58,623 nucleotides of DNA from Acidimicrobiaceae bacterium (GTDB taxonomy: Bacteria; Actinomycetota; Acidimicrobiia; Acidimicrobiales; Poriferisodalaceae), in NCBI GenBank assembly GCA_026713105.1, contig JAPOPC010000017.1:1-58623 (forward strand). The letters are read 5' to 3'. The position numbers and the translations under genes were made by a program. The notes beneath the pieces were generated by a model that was not told the DNA's origin, searched no databases, and saw only the letters and a list, made by a program, of their open reading frames with translations. Shown here piece by piece: positions 26,293 to 33,835 of the stretch; positions within the stretch are counted from its first letter, which is position 1, and each line of letters begins with the position of its first letter.

Positions 26293-27957
26293 ATGAACCT
26301 CGGGGCACTCGTGGCGTTCGTGCGGCCGGAACTTGACTGGCACGCGCTCGCACCCGAATTGACCCTGCTGGCTGTCGGCACGCTGGTGACCGTTGCCGAC
26401 ATCGCGCTTGACGACAAAGCCAAGCGGATGATGCCGACGCTGGCCGGCATCGGCCTGCTGATCACGCTGGTGCCGATCCTGACCTTGGCGGCTGACGGTG
26501 CCGAACGGTCCATGTTCGGCGGCGCCTACGTCGTCGACGACTTCTCGCTCGTGCTCAAGGCACTGTTCATTCTGGCGGGCTACGTGGTCGTGCTCATGTC
26601 GGTCGACTACGTGCGCGAGGGCGATTACTACGAGAACGAGTACTACACCCTGCTGCTGACATCGCTGCTGGGCATGGTGATGATGGCCAGCTCGCGCGAC
26701 CTGGTGAGCGTGTTCGTCGCGCTCGAGCTGCTGTCGATTCCTGCGTACATGCTGGCTGCGTGGCGCAAGGGCGGGCCTCGTTCGAACGAGGCCGGCCTGA
26801 AGTACTACCTGATGGGGGTCTTCGCCTCCGCCGTGATGCTGTACGGCATGTCGCTGGTGTTCGGCGTGGCCGGCGACACCGATTTCGGGACGATCTCTGA
26901 GGCGCTGCGGGGCGAGGGTGCGAGCCCGATCGTCATCGTGGCGATCCTGTTCGTGCTGGTCGGCTTCGCCTTCAAGGTGTCAGCGGTGCCGTTCCACACC
27001 TGGGCGCCCGACACCTACGAAGGTGCGCCGACGCCGGTGACAGCGTTCCTGTCGGTGGCATCAAAGGCAGCGGGCTTCGTGGCGCTGCTGGGCTTGGTGT
27101 TCGTGGCCTTTGAAGGCGCCGCCGACGTCGTGCAGCCGTTCTTCTGGGTGCTGGCCGTGGTGACGATGACCGTGGGCAACCTGATCGCTTTGCGCCAGAC
27201 GAACATCGTGCGGATGCTGGCCTATTCAGGCGTCGCGCAGGGCGGCTTCATGCTGGTGCCCTTCGCCGTGGCGTTCGAGGGCGATGCTTGGACCGTCCCC
27301 GGCGCCGGGATCACCACGACTGTGCTGCCCAGTGCCTACGAAGCGGTCATCGTCTACCTCATCATCTACGCCTTCATGAACCTGGGGGCGTTCAGCGTGG
27401 TGCTGGCAGTGGCACGCCGGACCCGCTCGGGTGAAATCGACAGCTACGCCGGATTGTTCAGGTACGCACCCGGCATGGCGGTGCTGATGACGGTGTTCCT
27501 GGCGTCGTTGGCCGGTATCCCGCCTGCGGGCGGATGGTTCGCCAAGTTCGTCATCTTCCGGACGCTGGCTGATGCGAGTACGCCGGCAGGCTGGGTGCTT
27601 GCCGCAATTGTCGCAGTGAACGCGGTGATCGCGTTCGGCTACTACGCCCGGGTTCTGGTGCAGATGTGGTTCGAGCCAGTGCCCGAGACAGTTGCGCTCG
27701 GAGTGGATGCAAGCGGCGATGCCGAGGACGAGTTGGCCGACGAGCCGGCCGAAGCCTCTGCGAACGACGATGGCGGATTCGTGGCCACCGAGACGCGCCA
27801 GCAGACAATGGTGGCGTTCACCCCGGGACCGATCCCTATGACCGGAGCGCTCGCCGCCGCACTGGCCATCACTGTGGTGGCCACGATGGCGCTCGGCGTC
27901 TTCCCCGGCCTCGTCAGCCACTTCGGCGAGGTCGCGTCGTTCTACTTGGGCGGCTGA
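26293..27957 (+). CDS. nuoN: NADH-quinone oxidoreductase subunit N, cluster 2
   Basis: NuoN (ND2), 554 aa, last subunit gene of the second operon. The glutamate (VALELLSIPAYML) and lysine (GFAFKVSAVPFHTWAPDTY) are present. A hydrophilic acidic segment of about 45 residues precedes the last helix. It begins 2 nt after nuoM. The next gene, midA, is 124 bp downstream on the same strand. Confidence 0.95.
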   Translation: MNLGALVAFVRPELDWHALAPELTLLAVGTLVTVADIALDDKAKRMMPTLAGIGLLITLVPILTLAADGAERSMFGGAYVVDDFSLVLKALFILAGYVVVLMSVDYVREGDYYENEYYTLLLTSLLGMVMMASSRDLVSVFVALELLSIPAYMLAAWRKGGPRSNEAGLKYYLMGVFASAVMLYGMSLVFGVAGDTDFGTISEALRGEGASPIVIVAILFVLVGFAFKVSAVPFHTWAPDTYEGAPTPVTAFLSVASKAAGFVALLGLVFVAFEGAADVVQPFFWVLAVVTMTVGNLIALRQTNIVRMLAYSGVAQGGFMLVPFAVAFEGDAWTVPGAGITTTVLPSAYEAVIVYLIIYAFMNLGAFSVVLAVARRTRSGEIDSYAGLFRYAPGMAVLMTVFLASLAGIPPAGGWFAKFVIFRTLADASTPAGWVLAAIVAVNAVIAFGYYARVLVQMWFEPVPETVALGVDASGDAEDELADEPAEASANDDGGFVATETRQQTMVAFTPGPIPMTGALAAALAITVVATMALGVFPGLVSHFGEVASFYLGG

Positions 27958-28081
27958 TCACGGCCTGGGCATCGTCGTCAGGCACCGAGCATGAGCGGAT
28001 CCCTGCGACCGGTCCGCAAAGATCGGGTTGCATGATCGAGTCGGCACGATCTAGTCGAGGCGACTGGGACCGTCCCTTTCT

Positions 28082-29107
28082 ATGAGTGAGCCCGTGCGCT
28101 TCGACGCGTACATGGACGAGGCGCTGTACGGCGCTTCGGGTTTCTATGTGCGCGGTGGGCAACCGGGTAGTCGCGCTGGCGACTTCGCTACCTCAGTCGA
28201 GCTGGGTTCACTGTTCGCCCAATGCGTGGCCGCCTACTTGGACCGCACGTGGCATGAGCTGGGACAACCCGACCCGTTCGTAGTAATCGAGGGCGGCGCA
28301 GGACGCGGGACGCTGTGTCTCGATGTGCTCGCACATGTCGAGACGTGCAGCACCGCACTGCAGTACGTGATGGTCGAGCGTGTTGCCACACAGCGCGAAG
28401 TGGCTGAAGCACGGGTAGGCGCCCGCGGTGTCGTTCACCCGGTCGCCGCGGTACCAGACCTTCCGTCAGGTCCACTCGTAGGTGTGGTGATTGCCAACGA
28501 GCTGCTCGACAACCTGCCGTTCCGCCTGCTCGAGCGTTCCTCCGGCGGCTGGCAGGAGGTACACGTGCAGCACAATGAGTCTGCCGCCGTCGAAGAGATG
28601 CACCCCGCCGCCGCGGACGCTGTCAGCATGGCTGCCGTCCTTGCGCCTCAGGCGGTCGGCGGCGCACGGGTCCCGTTGCAGCTGCGGGCAGCAGTCTGGA
28701 TGCGACGCGCACTTGGCTTGCTCAGCAGCGGACGCGTGCTGGTGTTCGACTACGGCGTACGCCGAACTGCCGAACTGGCTGCGCGGTCGCCGGCCGAGTG
28801 GTTGCGGACCTACCGATCCCATCGCCGAGGACACGACCCGCTGCATGCACCGGGCACAGTGGACATCACCTGCGAGGTGGCCTTCGACCAGCTGCCGCCG
28901 GGTGCGTTGCTGGTTTCCCAGGCCGACTGGCTCACTGCGGCTGGCATCGACGAGTTGACGGCAGACGCGAGGGCGCTGTGGCAGCGACACCGGTCGAGTC
29001 CGACTGCTGTGGCGCTGGCCGCTCGGGCTCTGCTGGAGGAGGCTGCGGCACTGACCGACCCGGCCGGCATGGGCGCCTTCTGGGCCGCAGAGTGGCACGT
29101 CGATTGA
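28082..29107 (+). CDS. midA: MidA/NDUFAF7-family protein arginine methyltransferase
   Basis: A 341-aa SAM-dependent methyltransferase of the MidA family (Methyltransf_28, formerly DUF185). The SAM-binding glycine motif EGGAGRG is at 70-76 and the family motif ANELLDNLPF at 138-147. The eukaryotic member NDUFAF7 symmetrically dimethylates Arg85 of NDUFS2 during complex I assembly; here the gene directly follows a nuo operon whose NuoD keeps the equivalent Arg83. The natural inference is the same activity on this NuoD, though no bacterial evidence is cited. Its last 52 bp, including the stop codon, are repeated at 43274-43324, marking the left end of a genomic island. Confidence 0.85.
   Translation: MSEPVRFDAYMDEALYGASGFYVRGGQPGSRAGDFATSVELGSLFAQCVAAYLDRTWHELGQPDPFVVIEGGAGRGTLCLDVLAHVETCSTALQYVMVERVATQREVAEARVGARGVVHPVAAVPDLPSGPLVGVVIANELLDNLPFRLLERSSGGWQEVHVQHNESAAVEEMHPAAADAVSMAAVLAPQAVGGARVPLQLRAAVWMRRALGLLSSGRVLVFDYGVRRTAELAARSPAEWLRTYRSHRRGHDPLHAPGTVDITCEVAFDQLPPGALLVSQADWLTAAGIDELTADARALWQRHRSSPTAVALAARALLEEAAALTDPAGMGAFWAAEWHVD
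29056..29107 (+). repeat. Island direct repeat, left (midA 3' end)
   Basis: The final 52 bp of midA match 43274-43324 with two substitutions and one deleted base. Both copies end in GATTGA, containing the midA stop codon. Confidence 0.85.
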
Positions 29108-29242
29108 TTGGCACCAGGCGTGGTTCGATACTTTGTCCGCCCAGAATTGGCGGAGCGCATCGTCGAGTGACCATGCTTGCCGACTGTGGCTGAAGGGGCC
29201 TGTGGACATGTGGTGCCCGGCAACTGGCTCCGCGCGCAGGTG

Positions 29243-29680
29243 CTACGACGGCCACCATTTGATCGCTTGCAGAACTTCAGCTCCTAGAAACAGAAGCGCC
29301 CCTAGGCCCAGCCAGCGATCACGATGGACAGGCAAACCCGCGTTCAAGCGGCGCACCAAGTCATCCGCTGCTCCGGCTGAGTGGAAGGTCCACATATCAG
29401 AACGATCCCAGTTCCCGTGCCCGACCCAGTGCCCTCGCCAACAGAGGAATCCACGCTCGACAGTGACCGGTGTTTGGTCGCGTCGGTCGGATCGGGCCCT
29501 GAGACGGTCACGAGCGATGTAGTAGGTACCGCTGAACCCACCGCCGCCAATGTCATCCTCCGACAATTCAACGATGATCTTGTCCGTCTTGACGGTGGTG
29601 TAGAGGTATCGCGTTTGACTCAGCGGGCGATGGACCTTCCCTCCGACGCAACAGCCCCGGATACTCGCTCGCCCCACCAT
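29243..29680 (-). CDS. Hypothetical protein with C-terminal membrane anchor
   Basis: A 145-aa protein, third gene of a minus-strand operon. Residues 1-115 are soluble and polar; a single hydrophobic helix near the C-terminus (LGLGALLFLGAEVLQAI) suggests a tail-anchored protein with its main part in the cytoplasm. Its ATG shares one base with the stop of the preceding gene (TAATG). No family recognised. The 135 bp between its stop and midA contain nothing identifiable. Confidence 0.5.
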   Translation of the reverse strand: MVGRASIRGCCVGGKVHRPLSQTRYLYTTVKTDKIIVELSEDDIGGGGFSGTYYIARDRLRARSDRRDQTPVTVERGFLCWRGHWVGHGNWDRSDMWTFHSAGAADDLVRRLNAGLPVHRDRWLGLGALLFLGAEVLQAIKWWPS

Positions 29681-29907
29681 TAGGGCAGCTCAGAACGGTA
29701 CTCAGCCAGATCGTCGGCAAGCTTCGTCAGTTGGCGCCTAAACACCTCGCACACGTCAAACACGATCTCGCGCACGTCCCGCATCTGCACTGGCGGGGCG
29801 GTACCACGATCACCGAGACCGTTCTCCTGGCAATGCGCAAGTAGCGCACGGTCTGTCTCGCGTGCCCAATTCTCAACGACTACGGCTGCGTGGTCGATGT
29901 CATTCAT
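29680..29907 (-). CDS. Small hypothetical protein, 75 aa
   Basis: A 75-aa acidic, helical protein (segments REIVFDVCEVFRRQ and LTKLADDLAEY look like helix-forming stretches). The start at 29907 is chosen because it overlaps the stop of the upstream gene by ATGA; an ATG four codons earlier also exists. Middle gene of three. The size and position would suit an adaptor or antitoxin-like partner, but no motif proves it. Confidence 0.45.
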   Translation of the reverse strand: MNDIDHAAVVVENWARETDRALLAHCQENGLGDRGTAPPVQMRDVREIVFDVCEVFRRQLTKLADDLAEYRSELP

Positions 29908-30350
29908 GCCGCCCGCCACGCAGCGACCGGTGCGACGGCAAGGCTGCCGCTGGGCGTGTAGCCACCGTTGGACTGCGGCTTCTGGTGGTACTCGAACACG
30001 TCGATGCCTTCGATGTCGGCAGCAATGATCATCGCTGCGCGAGGCACGTACTGTCGCTCCCCGAACTTGGCCGACATCGATTCCGCTTGATGTTTCCAGT
30101 AGTAATCGCTGGCATCGGTCACCCCTGTTCGCTTCTTGCGCGCGATCATGCGCAAGGTCGCGACGCAGAGCACTACTGCCGCACGGAATTCGGGATTGTC
30201 GTAGCCGACTTCGTGGTGGTACGGCAACGGGCAGCGTTGGAGACCGCGAGTAGCGACCGATGCTGCGATCTTGGCGTCGAGTTCGTCGGTCGCTGACGCG
30301 TCTGCTAAAGCTTGGCGGAACACATCCGTCGAGAGATCAGCTGGCATCAT
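29904..30350 (-). CDS. Hypothetical protein, 148 aa, first gene of minus-strand operon
   Basis: A 148-aa soluble protein, not recognised. It has a basic central part (MIARKKRTG) and a tyrosine/tryptophan-rich patch (DASDYYWKHQ). It is transcribed divergently from the AAA+ ATPase gene, sharing a 264-bp intergenic region with a near-perfect palindrome. The ATGA overlap with the next gene indicates an operon. Confidence 0.45.
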   Translation of the reverse strand: MMPADLSTDVFRQALADASATDELDAKIAASVATRGLQRCPLPYHHEVGYDNPEFRAAVVLCVATLRMIARKKRTGVTDASDYYWKHQAESMSAKFGERQYVPRAAMIIAADIEGIDVFEYHQKPQSNGGYTPSGSLAVAPVAAWRAA

Positions 30351-30468
30351 GCTGGCCGCAGCTGCTCAGTCATCGGAGGCTCCATTCGGCTATTGCGGAT
30401 ATCTGGATGGTAAGCGCGCGTCCGGCCTGAGCGGAGGAATAGCGAAACCCACCGGGGGAGCTACTCCA

Positions 30469-30492
30469 CGACTGACGGGGACCCGTTAGTCG
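30469..30492. promoter_or_regulatory. 24-bp palindrome between divergent operons
   Basis: CGACTGACGGG and CCCGTTAGTCG flank two bases (GA), an 11-bp arm palindrome with one mismatch. It lies in the gap between the minus-strand operon and the AAA+ gene, so an operator controlling both is the simplest reading; a hairpin in either transcript is possible. Confidence 0.4.
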
Positions 30493-30614
30493 GTCCGATG
30501 CCGGGATTTTCTTGGGATACGGCCTGGATTCTCGGAGACTAGAGAATTGCAGATGGCCCGAATGTCGGGGTCGTTAGCCTGAACGCTGCATTGACCGCAG
30601 GTGGAGAACCCCGA

Positions 30615-31853
30615 TTGACCGACGCGACGACGAACACCGGAAGGCTCGCCCGCGTGACTGGGGTCAGCGCGGACGGCCACCGGGTGTTCTTCGATCTCCG
30701 CAGCGGTGACAGCGGTTGGTTCGACCAGGACGGGGATGGCTTCAGCACCGGTGACGTGGTTCTGATGTCGGGCGAAGGTTCGGGTAAACGGATTGACCGG
30801 ATTGACGCCAGCGCGTGGCCCGACGACCTGTGGGTCGGCGTGGTCAAGATCAAGCTGGACGATGTCACCGTCGTCGAAGCGAGCGGTCGGAATCGGAAAG
30901 TTCCTACCCGAGCTGAGGTTGCCTATGAGGTTGGCAACACCGTCGAGGCCGGAGATGTCCGAGGGGTCGCCCGTGTTCTCTCGGAAGAACCCATCAAGTA
31001 CATCGAACTGCCGGCGATCAGCGAGGATGTCGTGGATCGGTTCCGAACTGAAGGCAGTTCCGATCGCCAACTCACTTTCGACGACTTCGGTGGTCTCAGC
31101 TCGGTGGTCAAGCGTGCAATCGAGTTGATCGAGCTGCCGCTTGAGCGGCATGACGAGTTGGCCGAGATCGGAGCGCGCGCGATTAAGGGCGTGCTCTTCA
31201 CTGGCCCGCCTGGCACCGGCAAGACGATGTTGGCCCGGATCATTGCGGCCCAGGCTGACGCGGCCTTCTTTGAGATCTCGGGGCCAGAGATATTCAGCAA
31301 GTGGTATGGGCAAAGCGAAGAACTCCTACGACGCATCTTTGAGGCAGCGGCGAAGGAGGAGCGGGCCATCATCTTTTTCGACGAGATCGACAGCGTGGCG
31401 GGCCAGCGCGACGACGATGCTCACGAAGCGAGTCGACGAGTGGTGGCCCAGCTGCTCACCCTGATGGATGGGTTCGACTCGACGAGCAACGTGGTGGTGA
31501 TCGCAGCAACTAATCGGCCGCAGGATCTGGACGTAGCCCTTCGCCGACCTGGGCGACTCGACTGGGAGATCGAGTTTCCCCTGCCGAGCGAGGAGGATCG
31601 ATTGGACATCCTCATCAAGTCCGCTCAGAGGTTGCGAACGATGGATCCGATGCCGCATGAGTTTGTGGCCACTAGGACCGACGGCTGGTCGTCGGCCGAG
31701 CTAGCAGCCATCTGGACCGAAGCTTCGCTACTCGCGGTAGCGGACCACCGAAGGGCCATTTTCGTCGAGGATTACATCGGTGGGTTCGAGCGTGTGGAGC
31801 GCCAGCGCGAGCGCATCGGAAATCAGCCCGCAAAGGCCGGGTCTGCCGTATGA
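30615..31853 (+). CDS. Classic-clade AAA+ ATPase with N-terminal beta domain
   Basis: A 412-aa single-ring AAA+ ATPase related to Cdc48/FtsH-type unfoldases. Walker A GPPGTGKT is at 197-204, Walker B FFDEID with Asp256 and Glu257, and the second region of homology with arginine fingers follows (ATNRPQ, then LRRPGRLD). Residues 1-150 form an OB-like or beta-barrel domain resembling substrate-threading N-domains. The TTG at 30615 is preferred because GGTGGAG lies 8 nt upstream; a TTG at 30591 is the alternative. It overlaps the next gene by ATGA, so the two products probably act together, with the ATPase remodelling or activating the partner. Confidence 0.75.
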   Translation: MTDATTNTGRLARVTGVSADGHRVFFDLRSGDSGWFDQDGDGFSTGDVVLMSGEGSGKRIDRIDASAWPDDLWVGVVKIKLDDVTVVEASGRNRKVPTRAEVAYEVGNTVEAGDVRGVARVLSEEPIKYIELPAISEDVVDRFRTEGSSDRQLTFDDFGGLSSVVKRAIELIELPLERHDELAEIGARAIKGVLFTGPPGTGKTMLARIIAAQADAAFFEISGPEIFSKWYGQSEELLRRIFEAAAKEERAIIFFDEIDSVAGQRDDDAHEASRRVVAQLLTLMDGFDSTSNVVVIAATNRPQDLDVALRRPGRLDWEIEFPLPSEEDRLDILIKSAQRLRTMDPMPHEFVATRTDGWSSAELAAIWTEASLLAVADHRRAIFVEDYIGGFERVERQRERIGNQPAKAGSAV

Positions 31854-33235
31854 GCCCCTTCAAGCGCATCCGAGCCTGGCGCCGTCGGCGAGGTCACGCG
31901 CGAGAGGCGAAGGAACATTTGGGAACTCGCCGCGAGTTCGTATACCTCGACGAGGTGTCCGTCTGCAGCCTGCTCGCCTCCCGCAAAGGGACCATCGCGA
32001 CAGAGTTCACCGACAGTCAGACGGCTTCATTCAATAGCGAACTAGGCGGCTCGATGGGCGGCGGCTTCGGAGTGACCAAGGCCGAGGTCAGGTCACGGCT
32101 GGCGACCGGGCAGTCGCGGACCTCACAAGTGCTCCGCAAGGCGACCGTCCAAACGAGCTTCAAGGAGCTTTACGACCTCGAGCGACCAGAACTCGGTTTC
32201 GCGGGACGCGACGCCTTACGAACGCCCAAGGCGCGCAGTGGCTCTGGACTTGAGCAGGACCTTGATCGACACATTTCGTCGGGCCAAATCATCACTCCAC
32301 AAGCGCTCCACCGCGGCGACATCATCGAAGTTGCGGTCGTCCTCGAGGCAGACCCAATATTTCGTGTCAACGCCATAATCACGACCATCCGCGAGATCCT
32401 CGAAGAGAACTTGCAGCTGTTCAGTGCTGAGAACGTCGGTCAGCTGGCAGAGATGCGATCGGTCGGACGGCTGCTCGAGAGCCTTCTTGCCGACCTCGTG
32501 CCGATTCGAGGGACTCTCGTCGACTTCAGAGTCGCGGAGATCGGCGGCCGGGAATGGATAGTCCACCGTGACCTCTTCGACCAGCTAGACGAGCCGGGAG
32601 ATGCAGCACTATGCGATGTTGTCGTGGTTGGCGTAGCTGAACGCGACCTCTTTTGGAAAGACATTCGTCGTGTCCTGTTCTCAGGCAGCCGGTTCACCGT
32701 CTTCTGCAGGCTCGGCGGCGAGGGTCTCCAAGACCAGTGGCGCCCTATCAAGCTCATGGACGTCCTCCATGACATTCACCCGGTGTTTGGCGAGCAGATC
32801 GGAGATCTGGGCGAGGCCGCTCTTCATGCGATGGAGGTGGCCGCAGATGCATCGCAACAATCACACTCACCCTCAGGGCAGGGGGAGGACGCCTTGCTCT
32901 GGCGCTACGTCACAATGCTGGCCGAATGCCACGGTCAAGTTCCTGATCCTGCTGAGGTAGCCGACATGGTGGCTACCGTGGAGCGGCCCACCGGCTGGAC
33001 CGAAACCGTTGACGAACGCCGTTCAGTGCTCGCTGAGGCGACTGGCCGCGTCGACTCAGCGTTTGGTGTCACGACCACCCCCGAAAGTGCCTGTCACCTG
33101 CGAGTGGCGGCCACTCTGGACGCAGGGTTTGGCTTCCAAAGTTCAGCCGGATCCCAAGCTCCAATATCACCCTCGACCAACGTCGGCGACGCCGTGCGAT
33201 TCCTGGACGCGGAGTTCATCGCCATCTATTGGTAG
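31850..33235 (+). CDS. DUF6414-like protein, partner of the AAA+ ATPase
   Basis: A 461-aa protein whose N-terminal segment (REFVYLDEVSVCSLLASRKG, then ATEFTD and a stretch ending QTSFKELY) resembles what I recall of DUF6414 proteins, a family without known function. No membrane helices or nuclease motifs are evident; the middle contains an alpha/beta part (VVVVGVAERDLFWKD). ATGA overlap with the ATPase gene. Recognition is from memory and should be treated as probable, not proven. Confidence 0.55.
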   Translation: MSPFKRIRAWRRRRGHAREAKEHLGTRREFVYLDEVSVCSLLASRKGTIATEFTDSQTASFNSELGGSMGGGFGVTKAEVRSRLATGQSRTSQVLRKATVQTSFKELYDLERPELGFAGRDALRTPKARSGSGLEQDLDRHISSGQIITPQALHRGDIIEVAVVLEADPIFRVNAIITTIREILEENLQLFSAENVGQLAEMRSVGRLLESLLADLVPIRGTLVDFRVAEIGGREWIVHRDLFDQLDEPGDAALCDVVVVGVAERDLFWKDIRRVLFSGSRFTVFCRLGGEGLQDQWRPIKLMDVLHDIHPVFGEQIGDLGEAALHAMEVAADASQQSHSPSGQGEDALLWRYVTMLAECHGQVPDPAEVADMVATVERPTGWTETVDERRSVLAEATGRVDSAFGVTTTPESACHLRVAATLDAGFGFQSSAGSQAPISPSTNVGDAVRFLDAEFIAIYW

Positions 33236-33353
33236 GCCCTCCCTGAATCACCATCCGCGTACTGCAATCGTGCTTACCTCTGCAGCGCCAAGCCCGGCGA
33301 CCCGGCAGGCACCGCGTCAGCGAGCAAATCTGGCACTTCCCCCCGTTGACTAG

Positions 33354-33830
33354 TCAGGTGGTTAAGACGGGCTGGCCGCTCGGGGTGTGACGGTATTGGG
33401 CTTCGTATTCGTCTGGGGTTCGGCAGTCCAGGCTGATGTGACGTCTGGCGGTGTTGTAGCGGGCGAGCCGCTCGAAGATCGACCTGCGGGCTGTCGCGCG
33501 GTCGGGGTAGCGGTGCCGGTGGACGAGTTCTCGTTTGAGGCTGGAGAAGAACGCCTCGGCCACGGCGTTGTCCGCGGACGGCCCGACACGGCCCACCGAC
33601 TGTGCCAGCCCCCAACCGGCGACGGTGGCGCGGAGGTTCTTGGCGAGGTATTGGCCGGATTCAATCGGTAGTCGCGACACCGGGTTGTTGGAGGGAGCGT
33701 CGGTGTTCGCTGAGGGCTTCGGCGACGAGCTGGGTGTCGATGCGGTCGCTCATCTGGTAGCCCAGCAGCCGGCGGGACCCCAGGTCGAGCACCACCGTGA
33801 GATACAGCCAGCCCTCGCCGGGCAGGCGTG
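33354..33830 (-). pseudogene. IS3-family transposase remnant (OrfB integrase domain)
   Basis: Read on the minus strand, the fragment opens with GEGWLYLTVVLDLGSRRLLG, the start of the IS3 rve core, runs to a TGA near 33668, and continues in another frame as SGQYLAKNLR, AVAEAFFSSLKRELVH and ARYNTARRHISLDCRTPDEY, the family C-terminus. The segment between the two catalytic Asp positions is partly deleted and frameshifted; OrfA and the OrfB start are missing. The fragment abuts the stop codon of the membrane-protein gene. Confidence 0.8.
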
Positions 33831-33835
33831 AAGCG

